A stretch of 64,000 nucleotides of DNA from an uncultured Muribaculaceae bacterium (GCA_910587185.1 CAJULY010000002.1:124001-188000), one strand, 5' to 3'. Numbered from the stretch's first letter, positions 40,945 through 50,050 are shown. Notes: generated by a model not told the origin, from the letters alone. Numbers and translations are program-made.

Positions 40945-42947
40945 CCGAAAGACCATGGACGTTCCCTCGCCCAAATAAAGGGTTGGCCGAGTAAGCGACA
41001 TTCGTTTTTGTATCGTTGTGCTCTACGCGGGTGTATGTCCGATGCAATAATTATAGTGTCAGGAGTATATGATTGACATATATCTTCAATTTTATCGCGG
41101 AATCCTTTGGCGATGATGACATAGTTGATCTTTTGTCGCGAAAATGTTTCTTTCTTCCCCGATATAAGAGCTATTTTTTTATTATCGACATATATCATCC
41201 TGTCTGAATGAGGGGATGAAGTGTCAATTCTTATAGCATTAATCCCTCGTCGTGCCATGAAATCTCTATATCTGAACAGAGCGCGTTCGCTCACATTGAC
41301 CGGTGCGTTAGGCGTATTCGTTATCAGTGTCAACTCTGGTGGCCGGTCAGAGTATATAAGTTCGGTATGTCGAAGATTTCTTGAAAGATAAATCCTGCTT
41401 TCTATTCCCGTTTTCGGAATAAAGGCTATGGTCGTTATGACAATTAATAACAGCGAGAAGGTCGGAAGCAACCTTCTCATGTCAGGCTTATCCAGAAAAA
41501 GTTTAAGAAAGAAGATGAATCCTATATAAGGGATTATCAGCCATGCGGGGAAATACAGCCCATCGATTGAGCTGCCCGGCAGCCCGTTTATAAAACTGCT
41601 CGAGCCGGTTATGATTCCGCTAATTAAATCTATGAAAGAGTCAATTCCGGGAATGCTAAAACCAATGGCGCCGGTGAATATAAATATAATTCCAGCACTC
41701 AAGAAAAACGGCAGAATGAGAGTCGCAATAACATTTGTAATAAGAAAATAGACCGGAAAAGAGTGAAAATGAAAAGCCGATATGATGGATGTCCCCAGCA
41801 TAGCGCTGACGGAGACAGCTATATATGACATGAGATTGTACGCGAACTGCTTACGTGGAGAGACGGGGTTCAAGCTCCTTGCAAACAGGAGTATGGATGC
41901 AACAGCTGCGAATGATAGCTGAAACCCTGTCTGAAAAAGAGCGTCGGGATTGAAAAGAAGAATGATAATAGCAGCCAAACAAAGAGAATTCAGTGAGGAA
42001 GAATTTCGCCGGAGTATTCTGGCAAACAGATATACGGTAGTCATTATGGCGGCACGTATCACAGAAGGTGACATGCCGGTAAAAATTGCGAAAAACCACA
42101 CTGCAAGACAAACCAGAAGCCATCTCAGATTGCCGTGACCGGAGATATACAAAGGCCATAGCGCGATCGAAACTAAGAACGCAATGATGCCTACGTGCAG
42201 TCCGCTGATTGCAAGGATATGGGAAATACCTGCAATGGTGAACATTTCGCGGGTTCGCTCATTCAGTTCTGATGAATCTCCCGTCAGCATCACGATAAGC
42301 AACTCCTTTGAATCATCAGAAAGATCAGACTCATTGATAATCGAGAAGATTCCGGCTCGACATTGCGAAATGAAGCCGGCGAAACCGGTTGACTCTTGTA
42401 GGGAATATATATTTTCGGATGTAACATAGGCTCTCAGAAAGATACCTTTTTTTATGAGAAATTCTGCCGGATCGATTTCATCCGGCAGATCGTATGTCGC
42501 CGTTATTTTCTCAAGAAGTGTGCCGAATACTAACTTTTCTCCAGCTTTGAATTCCGGTATGAAGTCCGGATATATGACAGATAGTTTTGTCTTTTTTATC
42601 GGAGAGAGATTATTTGGAGCACTACCGGCTGAATCGATTGAGACCACAAGACTCTGCACGGCATCCGAAACCGTGATCTCGTCGATGGTCCCATGTAGTA
42701 CATATTGTTTGCCTGCCATGCCTACATCAGATTCGAGAGGAATGTTGATGTAGGCCTGACATAAACCGAGCACACCCGCTAACGCGAGTGTGCTGTAATA
42801 TGAGTTTATGAATGCTAAAAATATCGCCGCAAGCAGCAGAATCACGCCCGAAACAAGCCCCAGACCGTAAACATACAGAATGATTCCGAAAGAGAAACAG
42901 ACTGTTATCGGAAGGAGAGGAATAGAGGCTATGTCATTACGGGTCAT
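40911..42947 (-). CDS. comEC: ComEC/Rec2 family DNA-uptake channel
   Basis: A 678-residue inner-membrane protein. Membrane segments at the N-terminus precede an OB-like periplasmic domain (about 75-185), then the competence core with HILAISGLHVGIIAFL and about eight segments. The C-terminal ~150 residues are soluble but do not show the HxHxDH metallo-beta-lactamase motif. ComEC passes single-stranded DNA through the inner membrane during transformation. Last gene of the aroE-yeiH-comEC run; its ATG overlaps the yeiH stop by one base (TAATG). Confidence 0.92.
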   Translation of the reverse strand: MTRNDIASIPLLPITVCFSFGIILYVYGLGLVSGVILLLAAIFLAFINSYYSTLALAGVLGLCQAYINIPLESDVGMAGKQYVLHGTIDEITVSDAVQSLVVSIDSAGSAPNNLSPIKKTKLSVIYPDFIPEFKAGEKLVFGTLLEKITATYDLPDEIDPAEFLIKKGIFLRAYVTSENIYSLQESTGFAGFISQCRAGIFSIINESDLSDDSKELLIVMLTGDSSELNERTREMFTIAGISHILAISGLHVGIIAFLVSIALWPLYISGHGNLRWLLVCLAVWFFAIFTGMSPSVIRAAIMTTVYLFARILRRNSSSLNSLCLAAIIILLFNPDALFQTGFQLSFAAVASILLFARSLNPVSPRKQFAYNLMSYIAVSVSAMLGTSIISAFHFHSFPVYFLITNVIATLILPFFLSAGIIFIFTGAIGFSIPGIDSFIDLISGIITGSSSFINGLPGSSIDGLYFPAWLIIPYIGFIFFLKLFLDKPDMRRLLPTFSLLLIVITTIAFIPKTGIESRIYLSRNLRHTELIYSDRPPELTLITNTPNAPVNVSERALFRYRDFMARRGINAIRIDTSSPHSDRMIYVDNKKIALISGKKETFSRQKINYVIIAKGFRDKIEDICQSYTPDTIIIASDIHPRRAQRYKNECRLLGQPFIWARERPWSFGYSNSLKPIVK

Positions 42948-43981
42948 TATATAAACAGGGGTACAAGATACTTAGAAAGCAAGTATCCGCCTCCCATAAG
43001 CCATATAAAGAGGATAAACGCGAGGATGAATGGTTTTGCACCGGCTTTCTTGAACTTGTCAAAACTTGTTTCCGCACCTAGAGCTGCCATGGCCATTGTC
43101 AGAAGGAATGTGTCGAAATAATTAATTCCGTCAACAACCGCTGCCGGGAGGAGATCAAGGGAATTGAAGCAGATGACCGCAAGGAATCCTATAGCAAACC
43201 AAGGTACACTCAATTTACCTTTATCACCTTTGGCACCGCTTTTTGCACGTTTTACGGCAACCCACCATGCCAAAACAAGCAATACAGGAACAAGAAGCAT
43301 CACACGGATCATTTTGACAATGACAGCGACATTCGATACTTCTTCACCCATCGCATTGCCCGCTCCTACTGCGTGGGCCACTTCATGAAGTGTGGATCCT
43401 GCGTAAATACCCATCTCGTTAGGCTGAAGGGCGAAGAATCCTGTGCGGTAGCCTATAGGATAGATAAACATTGCGATTGTTCCGAATATGACAACAGTGG
43501 CTACCGCTACTGCGGTCTTGTAAGGTTTTGTCTGGATGGTAGATTCAGCGCCTAACACGGCGGCTGCCCCGCAAATACCGCTTCCGACTGATGTCAGAAG
43601 TGCAGTCTCTCCATCCATTTTCAATAATTTCCCGATAAAGACACCTCCAAGTATCGTAGTAATGACAATTATGGCGTCAACAGTAATCCCGGCAAGTCCA
43701 ACTTCCGCTATATCGCCGAGAGTCAGACGGAATCCGTAAAAGATGATGCCGAGGCGAAGTATTTTTTTCGAGCAGAATACAATGCCCGGTACCCAGGTGG
43801 CCGGGAGATTGTTCCTCAGACTGTTGGCATAGATCATACCCAATACAATACCTATAATCATAGGCGATATGGACAATTCCCGTAATACACGTATTTCTCC
43901 GATATAAAAAGCCGCGCAAGCAAAGAGCGCGATCAGGAGAATTCCATGAAGCATACTGCTTCTCTGTTCGTTAAATGACAT
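42947..43981 (-). CDS. yeiH: YeiH family putative sulfate exporter
   Basis: A 344-residue membrane protein of UPF0324/YeiH with about ten segments. Typical stretches are LRLGIIFYGFRLTLGDIAEVG, GSGICGAAAVLGAESTIQ and AGSTLHEVAHAVGAGNAMG. The family is annotated as sulfate or sulfonate exporters with little direct proof. It starts 12 bases after aroE and overlaps comEC by one base. The three products share no obvious pathway. Confidence 0.9.
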   Translation of the reverse strand: MSFNEQRSSMLHGILLIALFACAAFYIGEIRVLRELSISPMIIGIVLGMIYANSLRNNLPATWVPGIVFCSKKILRLGIIFYGFRLTLGDIAEVGLAGITVDAIIVITTILGGVFIGKLLKMDGETALLTSVGSGICGAAAVLGAESTIQTKPYKTAVAVATVVIFGTIAMFIYPIGYRTGFFALQPNEMGIYAGSTLHEVAHAVGAGNAMGEEVSNVAVIVKMIRVMLLVPVLLVLAWWVAVKRAKSGAKGDKGKLSVPWFAIGFLAVICFNSLDLLPAAVVDGINYFDTFLLTMAMAALGAETSFDKFKKAGAKPFILAFILFIWLMGGGYLLSKYLVPLFI

Positions 43982-43993
43982 ATAAAATTGAAA

Positions 43994-44764
43994 TTAAGGT
44001 TGTTTTTTCATATCGTTCCGCCATATTTTCCATGCTTCATCCGCTTGAATTCTCAGCATTTCAGCGCCATTGACAATCTCTGCTCCCTGTTCTGCGCTCT
44101 TTTCGAGAAATTTTGTCAGCGGGGGATTATAAACCAGGTCAAAACAAAGGTGACGATCCGTAATGAAACGATAGGGCAACGCCGGAAATGTATCGTTGGC
44201 AGGAAACGTTCCCAACGGAGTACAGTTTACAATAACCTTGTTTCGAGACATTACGTCTTCCGTCAGTGTGTCATAACCCAATTGTCCTGGTGCAGGATTT
44301 CTTGAGACAAAGGTGTGGTTGATTCCCAATTTTTTCAGGGCGGCCGCTACAGCTTTTGAGGCGCCTCCCGTGCCAAGGATCAGGGCATTCGTGTGACAGG
44401 TTTTAAGATGAGGACGGAGACTGTCCATAAATCCGAGAATATCTGTGTTAAAACCGGTGAGAACGGTTTTTCCGTCCTTTTGAGAGACCTTGACGGTATT
44501 TACAGCTCCTATTTCCTTGGCAAGAGGATCAATATGGTCGAGAAACGGGATTATCTCGCGCTTATATGGAATTGTCACGTTGAAACCTGCCAGATAAAGG
44601 TTATCCCGTAAAACAAATTGTAAATCCAATATATCCTCTATGTCAAAATTCAAATATTCGGCATCAATTCCTTCCCGTAGAAATTTATCAGTGAAATATT
44701 TTTGTGAGAAGGAATGACCGAGAGGATGTCCTATAAGACCGTATGTTTCAGTAATAGTCGGCAT
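43994..44764 (-). CDS. aroE: Shikimate dehydrogenase AroE
   Basis: A 256-residue NADP-dependent enzyme that reduces 3-dehydroshikimate in aromatic amino acid synthesis. MPTITETYGLIGHPLGHSFS contains the SxS substrate motif. NVTIPYKREI has the catalytic Lys, and NTDILGF supplies the Asp. ILGTGGASKAVAAALKKLG is the nucleotide loop. ATG 44764 is preferred; ATG 44770, two codons up, is also possible. It diverges from the AmgK-RapZ gene, and the two promoters are interleaved. Confidence 0.95.
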   Translation of the reverse strand: MPTITETYGLIGHPLGHSFSQKYFTDKFLREGIDAEYLNFDIEDILDLQFVLRDNLYLAGFNVTIPYKREIIPFLDHIDPLAKEIGAVNTVKVSQKDGKTVLTGFNTDILGFMDSLRPHLKTCHTNALILGTGGASKAVAAALKKLGINHTFVSRNPAPGQLGYDTLTEDVMSRNKVIVNCTPLGTFPANDTFPALPYRFITDRHLCFDLVYNPPLTKFLEKSAEQGAEIVNGAEMLRIQADEAWKIWRNDMKKQP

Positions 44765-44786
44765 GGTCATATTCTTAAGCGGTTTG

Positions 44787-44794
44787 CAAATATA
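44787..44794 (-). promoter_or_regulatory. Promoter -7 element of aroE-yeiH-comEC
   Basis: TATATTTG fits TAnnTTTG. At the 20-base spacing the -33 triplet reads GTG (44815-44817), one mismatch to TTG. It directly abuts the -33 triplet of the opposing promoter. Confidence 0.6.
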
Positions 44795-44806
44795 ATGATT
44801 TTTATC

Positions 44807-44814
44807 GAAATTTG
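44807..44814 (+). promoter_or_regulatory. Promoter -7 element of the AmgK-RapZ/murU unit
   Basis: GAAATTTG is one mismatch from TAnnTTTG in the first base. TTG at 44784-44786 lies exactly 20 bases upstream. The ATG is at 44835. Confidence 0.55.
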
Positions 44815-44834
44815 CACTTTCTAAATGGAAATCA

Positions 44835-46247
44835 ATGGAAAGACTTGTATCTTTATACCGTTCAGAATATGGTTGTTCTCCGGACATGGTTGAGAAACTG
44901 TCGGGCGACGGGTCGGCACGTCAGTATTATCGGTTGATTAATGGAGAGCATTCTGTCATAGGGACAATCGGACCGGAAAAGAAAGAAAATGAGGCGTTTT
45001 TATATTACAACGACTATTTCTTATCGAAACATCTGCCTGTCCCAAGGGTGATTTCTGTATGTGAGAGTGGCGAAGCCTATCTTCAGGAGGATCTGGGAGA
45101 CATTTCACTCTATGACATTATAAAAGATAATGGGACAAAAGCACCTGTGACAGTTTCACTGTTGGAAAATACAATGCAGGTGCTTGCCCGTTTTCATGCG
45201 GCATGGAAGAACGATACGGACAGCGGTAAGAGTTATCCCCGAGATACTATGGACCGACGTGCCATCCTATGGGACCTCAATTATTTCAAATATTGCTTTG
45301 TGAAACCTGCCGGCATAGATTTTGATGAGGATTGTCTTCAGGATGAATTCGAAGCGTTTGCGGATACTGTCGGAGAGATTGGACCTAAGACTTTGGTCCT
45401 ACGTGATTTTCAGTCCAGAAACGTGATGATTAAAAATGGAATGCCTTACATCATAGATTATCAGGGCGCAAGAATCGGACCGGCTCTATATGATGTGGCA
45501 TCATTCCTGTGGCAGGCAAGGATAGGACTTACTGAGGAAGAAATATGGCGATATGCCGAAAAGTATTCGACGTACGCTTCCTCTCTTGGTATTAAAATTG
45601 CAAATAACTGGAAATTTGATCTCTCGCTTATGGCCTTGTTCAGAATGCTACAGGTGCTTGGGGCATATGGATTCCGTGGTCTCATTGAACATAAATCACG
45701 TTTTGTGACCCCAATTCCTGTGGCGCTTATTAATGTTAAAAAGCTGTTGGAAGCGATAGGTCGTAATAAATTCCCATGTTTGAAGAACATAATTGACAGA
45801 GCTTTATCGCTTGATAAGTTTAAAGTAAGGATGCCTGACGGACAGCTGACGGTTAAAGTATATAGCTTTTCGTATAAAAAAGGTATCCCGGAGGATTTCA
45901 GCGGCAATGGCGGAGGATTTGTATTCGACTGCCGGGGAATGTTGAATCCCGGGCGATTCGAATGCTACCGTTCACTGACAGGAAGAGATAAACCGGTAAT
46001 GGATTTCCTCGAGGAACAAGGGGAAATTCAGGGTTTCCTTGAAAGCTGTTTCGCTCTTACCGACAAGTCGGTAAAGAACTATATTGAAAGAGGCTTTTCC
46101 AGTCTTATGATATGTTTCGGTTGTACCGGAGGACAACACAGGTCGCTGTATTGCGCCGACAAGATGGCGCAACATATAGTCTCTTCGTTTGAATGTAATG
46201 TTCAACTGATTCACAGAGAACAGAATATAAATGAAACTTTAAGGTAA
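44835..46247 (+). CDS. amgK: AmgK-like sugar kinase fused to a RapZ C-terminal domain
   Basis: A 470-residue two-domain protein. Residues 1-325 form an aminoglycoside-phosphotransferase-fold kinase: SARQYYRL in the nucleotide loop, catalytic loop LRDFQSRNVM with Asp191 and Asn196, and metal-binding Asp208 in IDYQGARIGP. These match AmgK, which phosphorylates MurNAc and GlcNAc at the anomeric carbon. Residues 339-470 match the C-terminal domain of RapZ: SFSYKKGIP, FDCRGMLNP, LTGRDKPV, FGCTGGQHRS at 428-437 and HREQN. In E. coli RapZ that domain senses glucosamine-6-phosphate. murU follows after two bases, completing a MurNAc salvage pair. Allosteric control of the kinase by the fused domain is inferred. 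Confidence 0.88.
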   Translation: MERLVSLYRSEYGCSPDMVEKLSGDGSARQYYRLINGEHSVIGTIGPEKKENEAFLYYNDYFLSKHLPVPRVISVCESGEAYLQEDLGDISLYDIIKDNGTKAPVTVSLLENTMQVLARFHAAWKNDTDSGKSYPRDTMDRRAILWDLNYFKYCFVKPAGIDFDEDCLQDEFEAFADTVGEIGPKTLVLRDFQSRNVMIKNGMPYIIDYQGARIGPALYDVASFLWQARIGLTEEEIWRYAEKYSTYASSLGIKIANNWKFDLSLMALFRMLQVLGAYGFRGLIEHKSRFVTPIPVALINVKKLLEAIGRNKFPCLKNIIDRALSLDKFKVRMPDGQLTVKVYSFSYKKGIPEDFSGNGGGFVFDCRGMLNPGRFECYRSLTGRDKPVMDFLEEQGEIQGFLESCFALTDKSVKNYIERGFSSLMICFGCTGGQHRSLYCADKMAQHIVSSFECNVQLIHREQNINETLR

Positions 46248-46249
46248 AC

Positions 46250-46990
46250 ATGAAGGCTATTGTTTTTGCTGCAGGTCTCGGAACAAGACTATATCCTCTG
46301 ACCGAATCAATACCTAAAGCTTTAGTCGAAGTAGGTGGGAAACCCATGCTCCTTCGCGTTTTGGAGAAACTGAGGGACGCCGGCATACATGAAATTGTAA
46401 TTAATGTCCATCATTTTCCTGATATGATCATAGATTATCTGAGATCCAATGATGGGTTCGGGCTTAAGATCATGATTAGTGATGAACGCGGACATCTTCT
46501 TGACACGGGAGGCGGTATTTTGGCCGCCAGGAATTATCTGGATGACGGCGAACCGTTTATCGCGCATAATGCAGATATTCTCACAGACTTTAATCTATCA
46601 GAAATGATCACGAGGCATAATGAGTCCGGTGCTGACGTCACTCTTCTTTCAGCAGATCGATCATCGAGCAGATATCTTCTTTTCGACGAGGCGCAGAGAA
46701 TGGTCGGATGGACAAATACTAAAACGGGCGAAGTCAAACCTGCGGGACTAAAATCAGACAGCCTGCACAGACTTGCCTTCGGTGGTGTCCATGTCATTTC
46801 CCCAACTGTTTTCGGAAAACTTGAGGAATACAGGCGCCGGGTTGGCGATGTTTTTTCCATCACGCCTTTTTATGTCGAAAATTGCGAGAAACTTGACATG
46901 AGGGGCTATGTGCCCTCTGAGAACTACCACTGGTTTGACATAGGGCGCCCCGAAACGCTTGAAAAGGCATGTCAGTTGTTTCGACAATAA
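46250..46990 (+). CDS. murU: MurNAc-alpha-1-phosphate uridylyltransferase MurU (nucleotidyltransferase)
   Basis: A 246-residue NTP-transferase. AAGLGTRLYPLTESIPKAL is the nucleotide signature. GGKPMLLRVLEKL, HNADILTDFN with a metal-binding Asp, and WFDIGRPETLEKA follow. Paired with an AmgK-like kinase, it most likely makes UDP-MurNAc from MurNAc-1-phosphate; this pairing defines the AmgK-MurU peptidoglycan recycling route. Sequence alone could also fit a mannose- or glucose-1-phosphate nucleotidyltransferase, but the context favours MurU. Confidence 0.87.
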   Translation: MKAIVFAAGLGTRLYPLTESIPKALVEVGGKPMLLRVLEKLRDAGIHEIVINVHHFPDMIIDYLRSNDGFGLKIMISDERGHLLDTGGGILAARNYLDDGEPFIAHNADILTDFNLSEMITRHNESGADVTLLSADRSSSRYLLFDEAQRMVGWTNTKTGEVKPAGLKSDSLHRLAFGGVHVISPTVFGKLEEYRRRVGDVFSITPFYVENCEKLDMRGYVPSENYHWFDIGRPETLEKACQLFRQ

Positions 46991-47044
46991 GGAAATTTTG
47001 CGGAATATATGATGATTTATTGGCATAGATTGATTAAACATTCC

Positions 47045-47052
47045 TATCTTTG
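47045..47052 (+). promoter_or_regulatory. Promoter -7 element of the beta-barrel/Gate-protein unit
   Basis: TATCTTTG fits TAnnTTTG, with TTG at 47020-47022, 22 bases upstream. The ATG is at 47096. Confidence 0.6.
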
Positions 47053-47095
47053 CATATTCATTACTAATACCGACTAACAGAATTATTATCACATT

Positions 47096-48124
47096 ATGAA
47101 AGGAGTAGTTTGTGGCACGCTCATGGCGTTGGGCATATTGTGTGCCGACGCTCAGGAACATGGCGCTGAAGAAGCACTGCTGAAATTACAGGTTGAAACA
47201 AGAATCGATTATCAGCGTCACTGGCTTGACGGAACCACAGTGAAGGACAATACCGGATTTGAAGGTAAATATCTCAACATACGGGCTGATGGCAATATAA
47301 CCGATAATTTATCTTATTCATGGCGCCAGCGACTTAATAAGGGTCATGATGACCGCACTTTTTTCGACGCGACGGATTGGGTATATCTCAATTACAATAT
47401 TGACCGGTGGTCACTTGCCGGTGGTAAACAGGTTGTCGCGATAGGAGGATGGGAATATGACCGCGCACCCATAGACCTTTATGGATGTTCAGTGTTCTGG
47501 AACAATATTCCTTGCTATCAGATTGGAGCCTCGGCGGGATACCATTTTTCTAATGCTGACAAACTGACATTCCAGTTCTGTGAAAGTCCCTTTTTCAATT
47601 CGGAAAATCGTGATGTCTATGCTTATAATTTAATGTGGAACGGCAATCACGGCTGGTTCAAGTCAATCTATTCCGTAAACCTCATCGAATATGCGCCGGG
47701 GCGTTACATAAATTACATAGCACTCGGTAACAGATTCTCATTTGAAAAGGTTGCGCTTGAACTCGATGTCATGAACCGCGCGTCGCGTCATCAGGCTTTC
47801 TTTTTCAAAGATATGTCTGTCATGGGGGAAATTTCCTACCGGCCTACTGAAAAATGGAATCTGTTCGGAAAAGTGACTTATGACGTTAACAAAACGAAGA
47901 CCAATGCGGACATGTGTGTGCTTCCCGGTACGGAATTGAAAATGGTAGGAGGAGGAATTGAATTTACGCCGCTTGTGAATCGAAATCATCTGCTTAGATT
48001 TCATGCCAATTTGTTTTATTCATGGGGCAAAAACGCCAATGATGCAGATTTGATGCAGAATAAAACGACAATTGTGGATATAGGCGTAAAATGGAATATG
48101 AACCTACTTTCGTTTAAACGATAA
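47096..48124 (+). CDS. Outer-membrane beta-barrel (phosphate-porin-like)
   Basis: A 342-residue protein with a signal peptide (MKGVVCGTLMALGILCADAQ). Alternating strands fill the rest (YLNIRADGNITDNLSYSWRQR, WSLAGGKQVVAIGGWEYDRAP, FGKVTYDVNKTKT). The segment AGGKQVVAIGGWEYDRAP resembles the plus-end of porin O/P family proteins. It lacks a helical plug and has an ordinary end (WNMNLLSFKR) rather than a terminal Phe. The substrate is unknown. The Gate-domain gene follows after 15 bases, suggesting paired transport across both membranes (inference). Confidence 0.75.
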   Translation: MKGVVCGTLMALGILCADAQEHGAEEALLKLQVETRIDYQRHWLDGTTVKDNTGFEGKYLNIRADGNITDNLSYSWRQRLNKGHDDRTFFDATDWVYLNYNIDRWSLAGGKQVVAIGGWEYDRAPIDLYGCSVFWNNIPCYQIGASAGYHFSNADKLTFQFCESPFFNSENRDVYAYNLMWNGNHGWFKSIYSVNLIEYAPGRYINYIALGNRFSFEKVALELDVMNRASRHQAFFFKDMSVMGEISYRPTEKWNLFGKVTYDVNKTKTNADMCVLPGTELKMVGGGIEFTPLVNRNHLLRFHANLFYSWGKNANDADLMQNKTTIVDIGVKWNMNLLSFKR

Positions 48125-48139
48125 ATCATTACATTGCAG

Positions 48140-49339
48140 ATGGAATCAATAGATCAGCAGGAAAACAAGGGACTCCGGCAAGCAATTTCACGTTTTGCTC
48201 CTTCAAAATTCAGCATATCCCGTTATGTCCCTTCAGGAGTGATATGCCTTGCCATTATTTTTGCTCTGTTCTATTACATAGGCTCTATAATGGGTGTCCC
48301 CAATATGCTCAACACCATTATGCACACGGCTCATGACTTGCTGCTTAATACGGTGTTTTATCTCATGGGTATATGTGTGATAACAGGTGCAATCGGACGT
48401 CTTTTTGTGGAGTTCGGAGTGGTTAAACTTCTGGAGAATCTGCTTCGCCCCTTGATGCGTCCTCTTTTTAATCTGCCCGGTGTTGCAGCCCTCGGCGCAG
48501 TTATGACATTTCTTAGCGACAATCCGGCTATAATCTCTCTTTCTCAGGACAAGCGTTTTAGCAGCTACTTTAAGAAATTCCAGTATATTTCGCTGACCAA
48601 TTTCGGAACTGCGTTCGGAATGGGGCTGCTGGTGATTGTGTTCATGGTGGGGCAGGGGTATTATCTTGCTCCTTTGGTTGGTTTTTTCGGCGCATTCTGC
48701 GGATGCATTGTATCAACCAGACTGATGCAGTTTTTCGTTATCAGGAATTATCCGAATTATGCTAAAGAAATAGCGGTAGAGGAGAAGCATGAGGAATTGG
48801 AAGAAAAACCGGTGGAATCAAAATCTCTGTTCATCCGCATACTGAATTCTTTGCTTGACGGAGGTCGAACGGGCGTTGACGTGGGCATTGCCATAATCCC
48901 GGGAGTGTTGATCATTTCCACTCTGGTGATGATTCTAACCTTCGGCGCTTCTTCTTCCGGCGAATATACCGGCGCTGCCTATGAAGGAGTTGAGTTGCTG
49001 CCCTGGCTCGCTCAGAAGATAAATGTTGTGTTCGAAGTGCTTTTCGGTTTTAACGATCCCCATCTTGTCGCATTTCCCATAACCGCGCTTGGCGCTGTGG
49101 GTGCAGCTTTGAGTCTTGTCCCTAATTTCATTTCTCAGGGTTGGATCGACGGCAACGCAATAGCTGTCTTCACAGCTATCGGAATGTGCTGGAGCGGTTA
49201 TTTGAGTACTCATACGGCCATGCTTGATTCGCTCGGATATCGCGAGCTTACCCCAAAAGCCATTCTTGCCCATACGATAGGTGGATTGGTCGCCGCAATG
49301 ATTGCCCACGGAACGTATGTGATCCTTACGCTAATCTAA
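48140..49339 (+). CDS. Nucleoside-recognition (Gate) domain membrane protein
   Basis: A 399-residue inner-membrane protein with about nine segments. Two regions resemble the Gate/nucleoside-recognition module: about 70-165 (LLNTVFYLMGICVITGAIGRLF, LSDNPAIISLSQDKRF) and 240-399 (LDGGRTGVDVGIAIIPGVLIISTLVMIL, FPITALGAVGAALSLVP). A charged cytoplasmic linker (EEKHEELEEKPVE) joins them. Relatives are annotated as uncharacterised nucleoside-recognition or CD0519/CD1768-type membrane proteins. The ligand is unknown. ATG 48140 is chosen over an in-frame TTG two codons earlier. Confidence 0.8.
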   Translation: MESIDQQENKGLRQAISRFAPSKFSISRYVPSGVICLAIIFALFYYIGSIMGVPNMLNTIMHTAHDLLLNTVFYLMGICVITGAIGRLFVEFGVVKLLENLLRPLMRPLFNLPGVAALGAVMTFLSDNPAIISLSQDKRFSSYFKKFQYISLTNFGTAFGMGLLVIVFMVGQGYYLAPLVGFFGAFCGCIVSTRLMQFFVIRNYPNYAKEIAVEEKHEELEEKPVESKSLFIRILNSLLDGGRTGVDVGIAIIPGVLIISTLVMILTFGASSSGEYTGAAYEGVELLPWLAQKINVVFEVLFGFNDPHLVAFPITALGAVGAALSLVPNFISQGWIDGNAIAVFTAIGMCWSGYLSTHTAMLDSLGYRELTPKAILAHTIGGLVAAMIAHGTYVILTLI

Positions 49340-49422
49340 AGCTCCGGAGAGGTAATGAGAGCTTTATGGCCTCATAAATGCAATAAAGATTTGATTTAAT
49401 TGGTAAATCCGATAATAATCAC

Positions 49423-49430
49423 TAACTTTG
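49423..49430 (+). promoter_or_regulatory. Promoter -7 element of rpsP
   Basis: TAACTTTG fits TAnnTTTG, with TTG at 49400-49402 exactly 20 bases upstream. The ATG is 43 bases downstream of the -7 box. Confidence 0.75.
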
Positions 49431-49472
49431 CACCCGCAAATCAATACAAAACCAAATTATTAATTTTTCAAA

Positions 49473-50021
49473 ATGGCAACAAAAATCAGATTACAACGTC
49501 ATGGTCGCAAGAACTATGCGTTTTATCCTATTGTTATCGCCGACAGCAGGGCACCACGAGATGGTAGATTTATTGAAAGGATAGGTTCTTATAATCCGAA
49601 CACTAATCCTGCTACAGTAACTTTGAATTTCGAACGGGCTTTGTATTGGGTAAATGTCGGTGCTCAACCCACTGACACAGTTCGTAATATCCTTTCTCAG
49701 GAAGGTGTTCTTCTGATGAAGCATCTTCAGGGAGGTGTAAAGAAAGGCGCTTTTGACGAAGCAGAAGCACAGCGTCGTTTCGAAGCATGGAAGCAGAAGA
49801 AACAGGCTGCAGTAGATGCAATGAAGGTTTCTATGGCATCGGCTAAAGAACTTGAGGCCAAGAAGCGTTTTGAAGCAGAACAGGCTGTCAACGCCGCTAA
49901 GGCAGAAGCTGTTGCAAAGAAAAAAGCTGAACTCGCTGCCGCTAAGGCAGAGGCTGAAGCTGCCGCTGCTGCAACAGAAGAGGCTCCCGCTGAGGATGCT
50001 GCCGCTCCCGCAGCTGAATAA
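49473..50021 (+). CDS. rpsP: 30S ribosomal protein S16 with a long Ala/Lys/Glu tail
   Basis: A 182-residue protein. Residues 1-82 are canonical S16 (MATKIRLQRHGRKNYAFYPIV, GRFIERIGSYNPNT, WVNVGAQPTDTVRNILSQEG). The remaining ~100 residues, beginning about AFDEAEAQRRFEAWKQKK, form a predicted long helix rich in Ala, Lys and Glu that ends in an acidic Ala-Pro stretch (EAPAEDAAAPAAE). E. coli S16 is ~82 residues; extended S16 occurs in Bacteroidetes. It is monocistronic, with promoter and terminator. Confidence 0.95.
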   Translation: MATKIRLQRHGRKNYAFYPIVIADSRAPRDGRFIERIGSYNPNTNPATVTLNFERALYWVNVGAQPTDTVRNILSQEGVLLMKHLQGGVKKGAFDEAEAQRRFEAWKQKKQAAVDAMKVSMASAKELEAKKRFEAEQAVNAAKAEAVAKKKAELAAAKAEAEAAAAATEEAPAEDAAAPAAE

Positions 50022-50050
50022 GCCTGCGACATTTACAACGAATTTTACAC

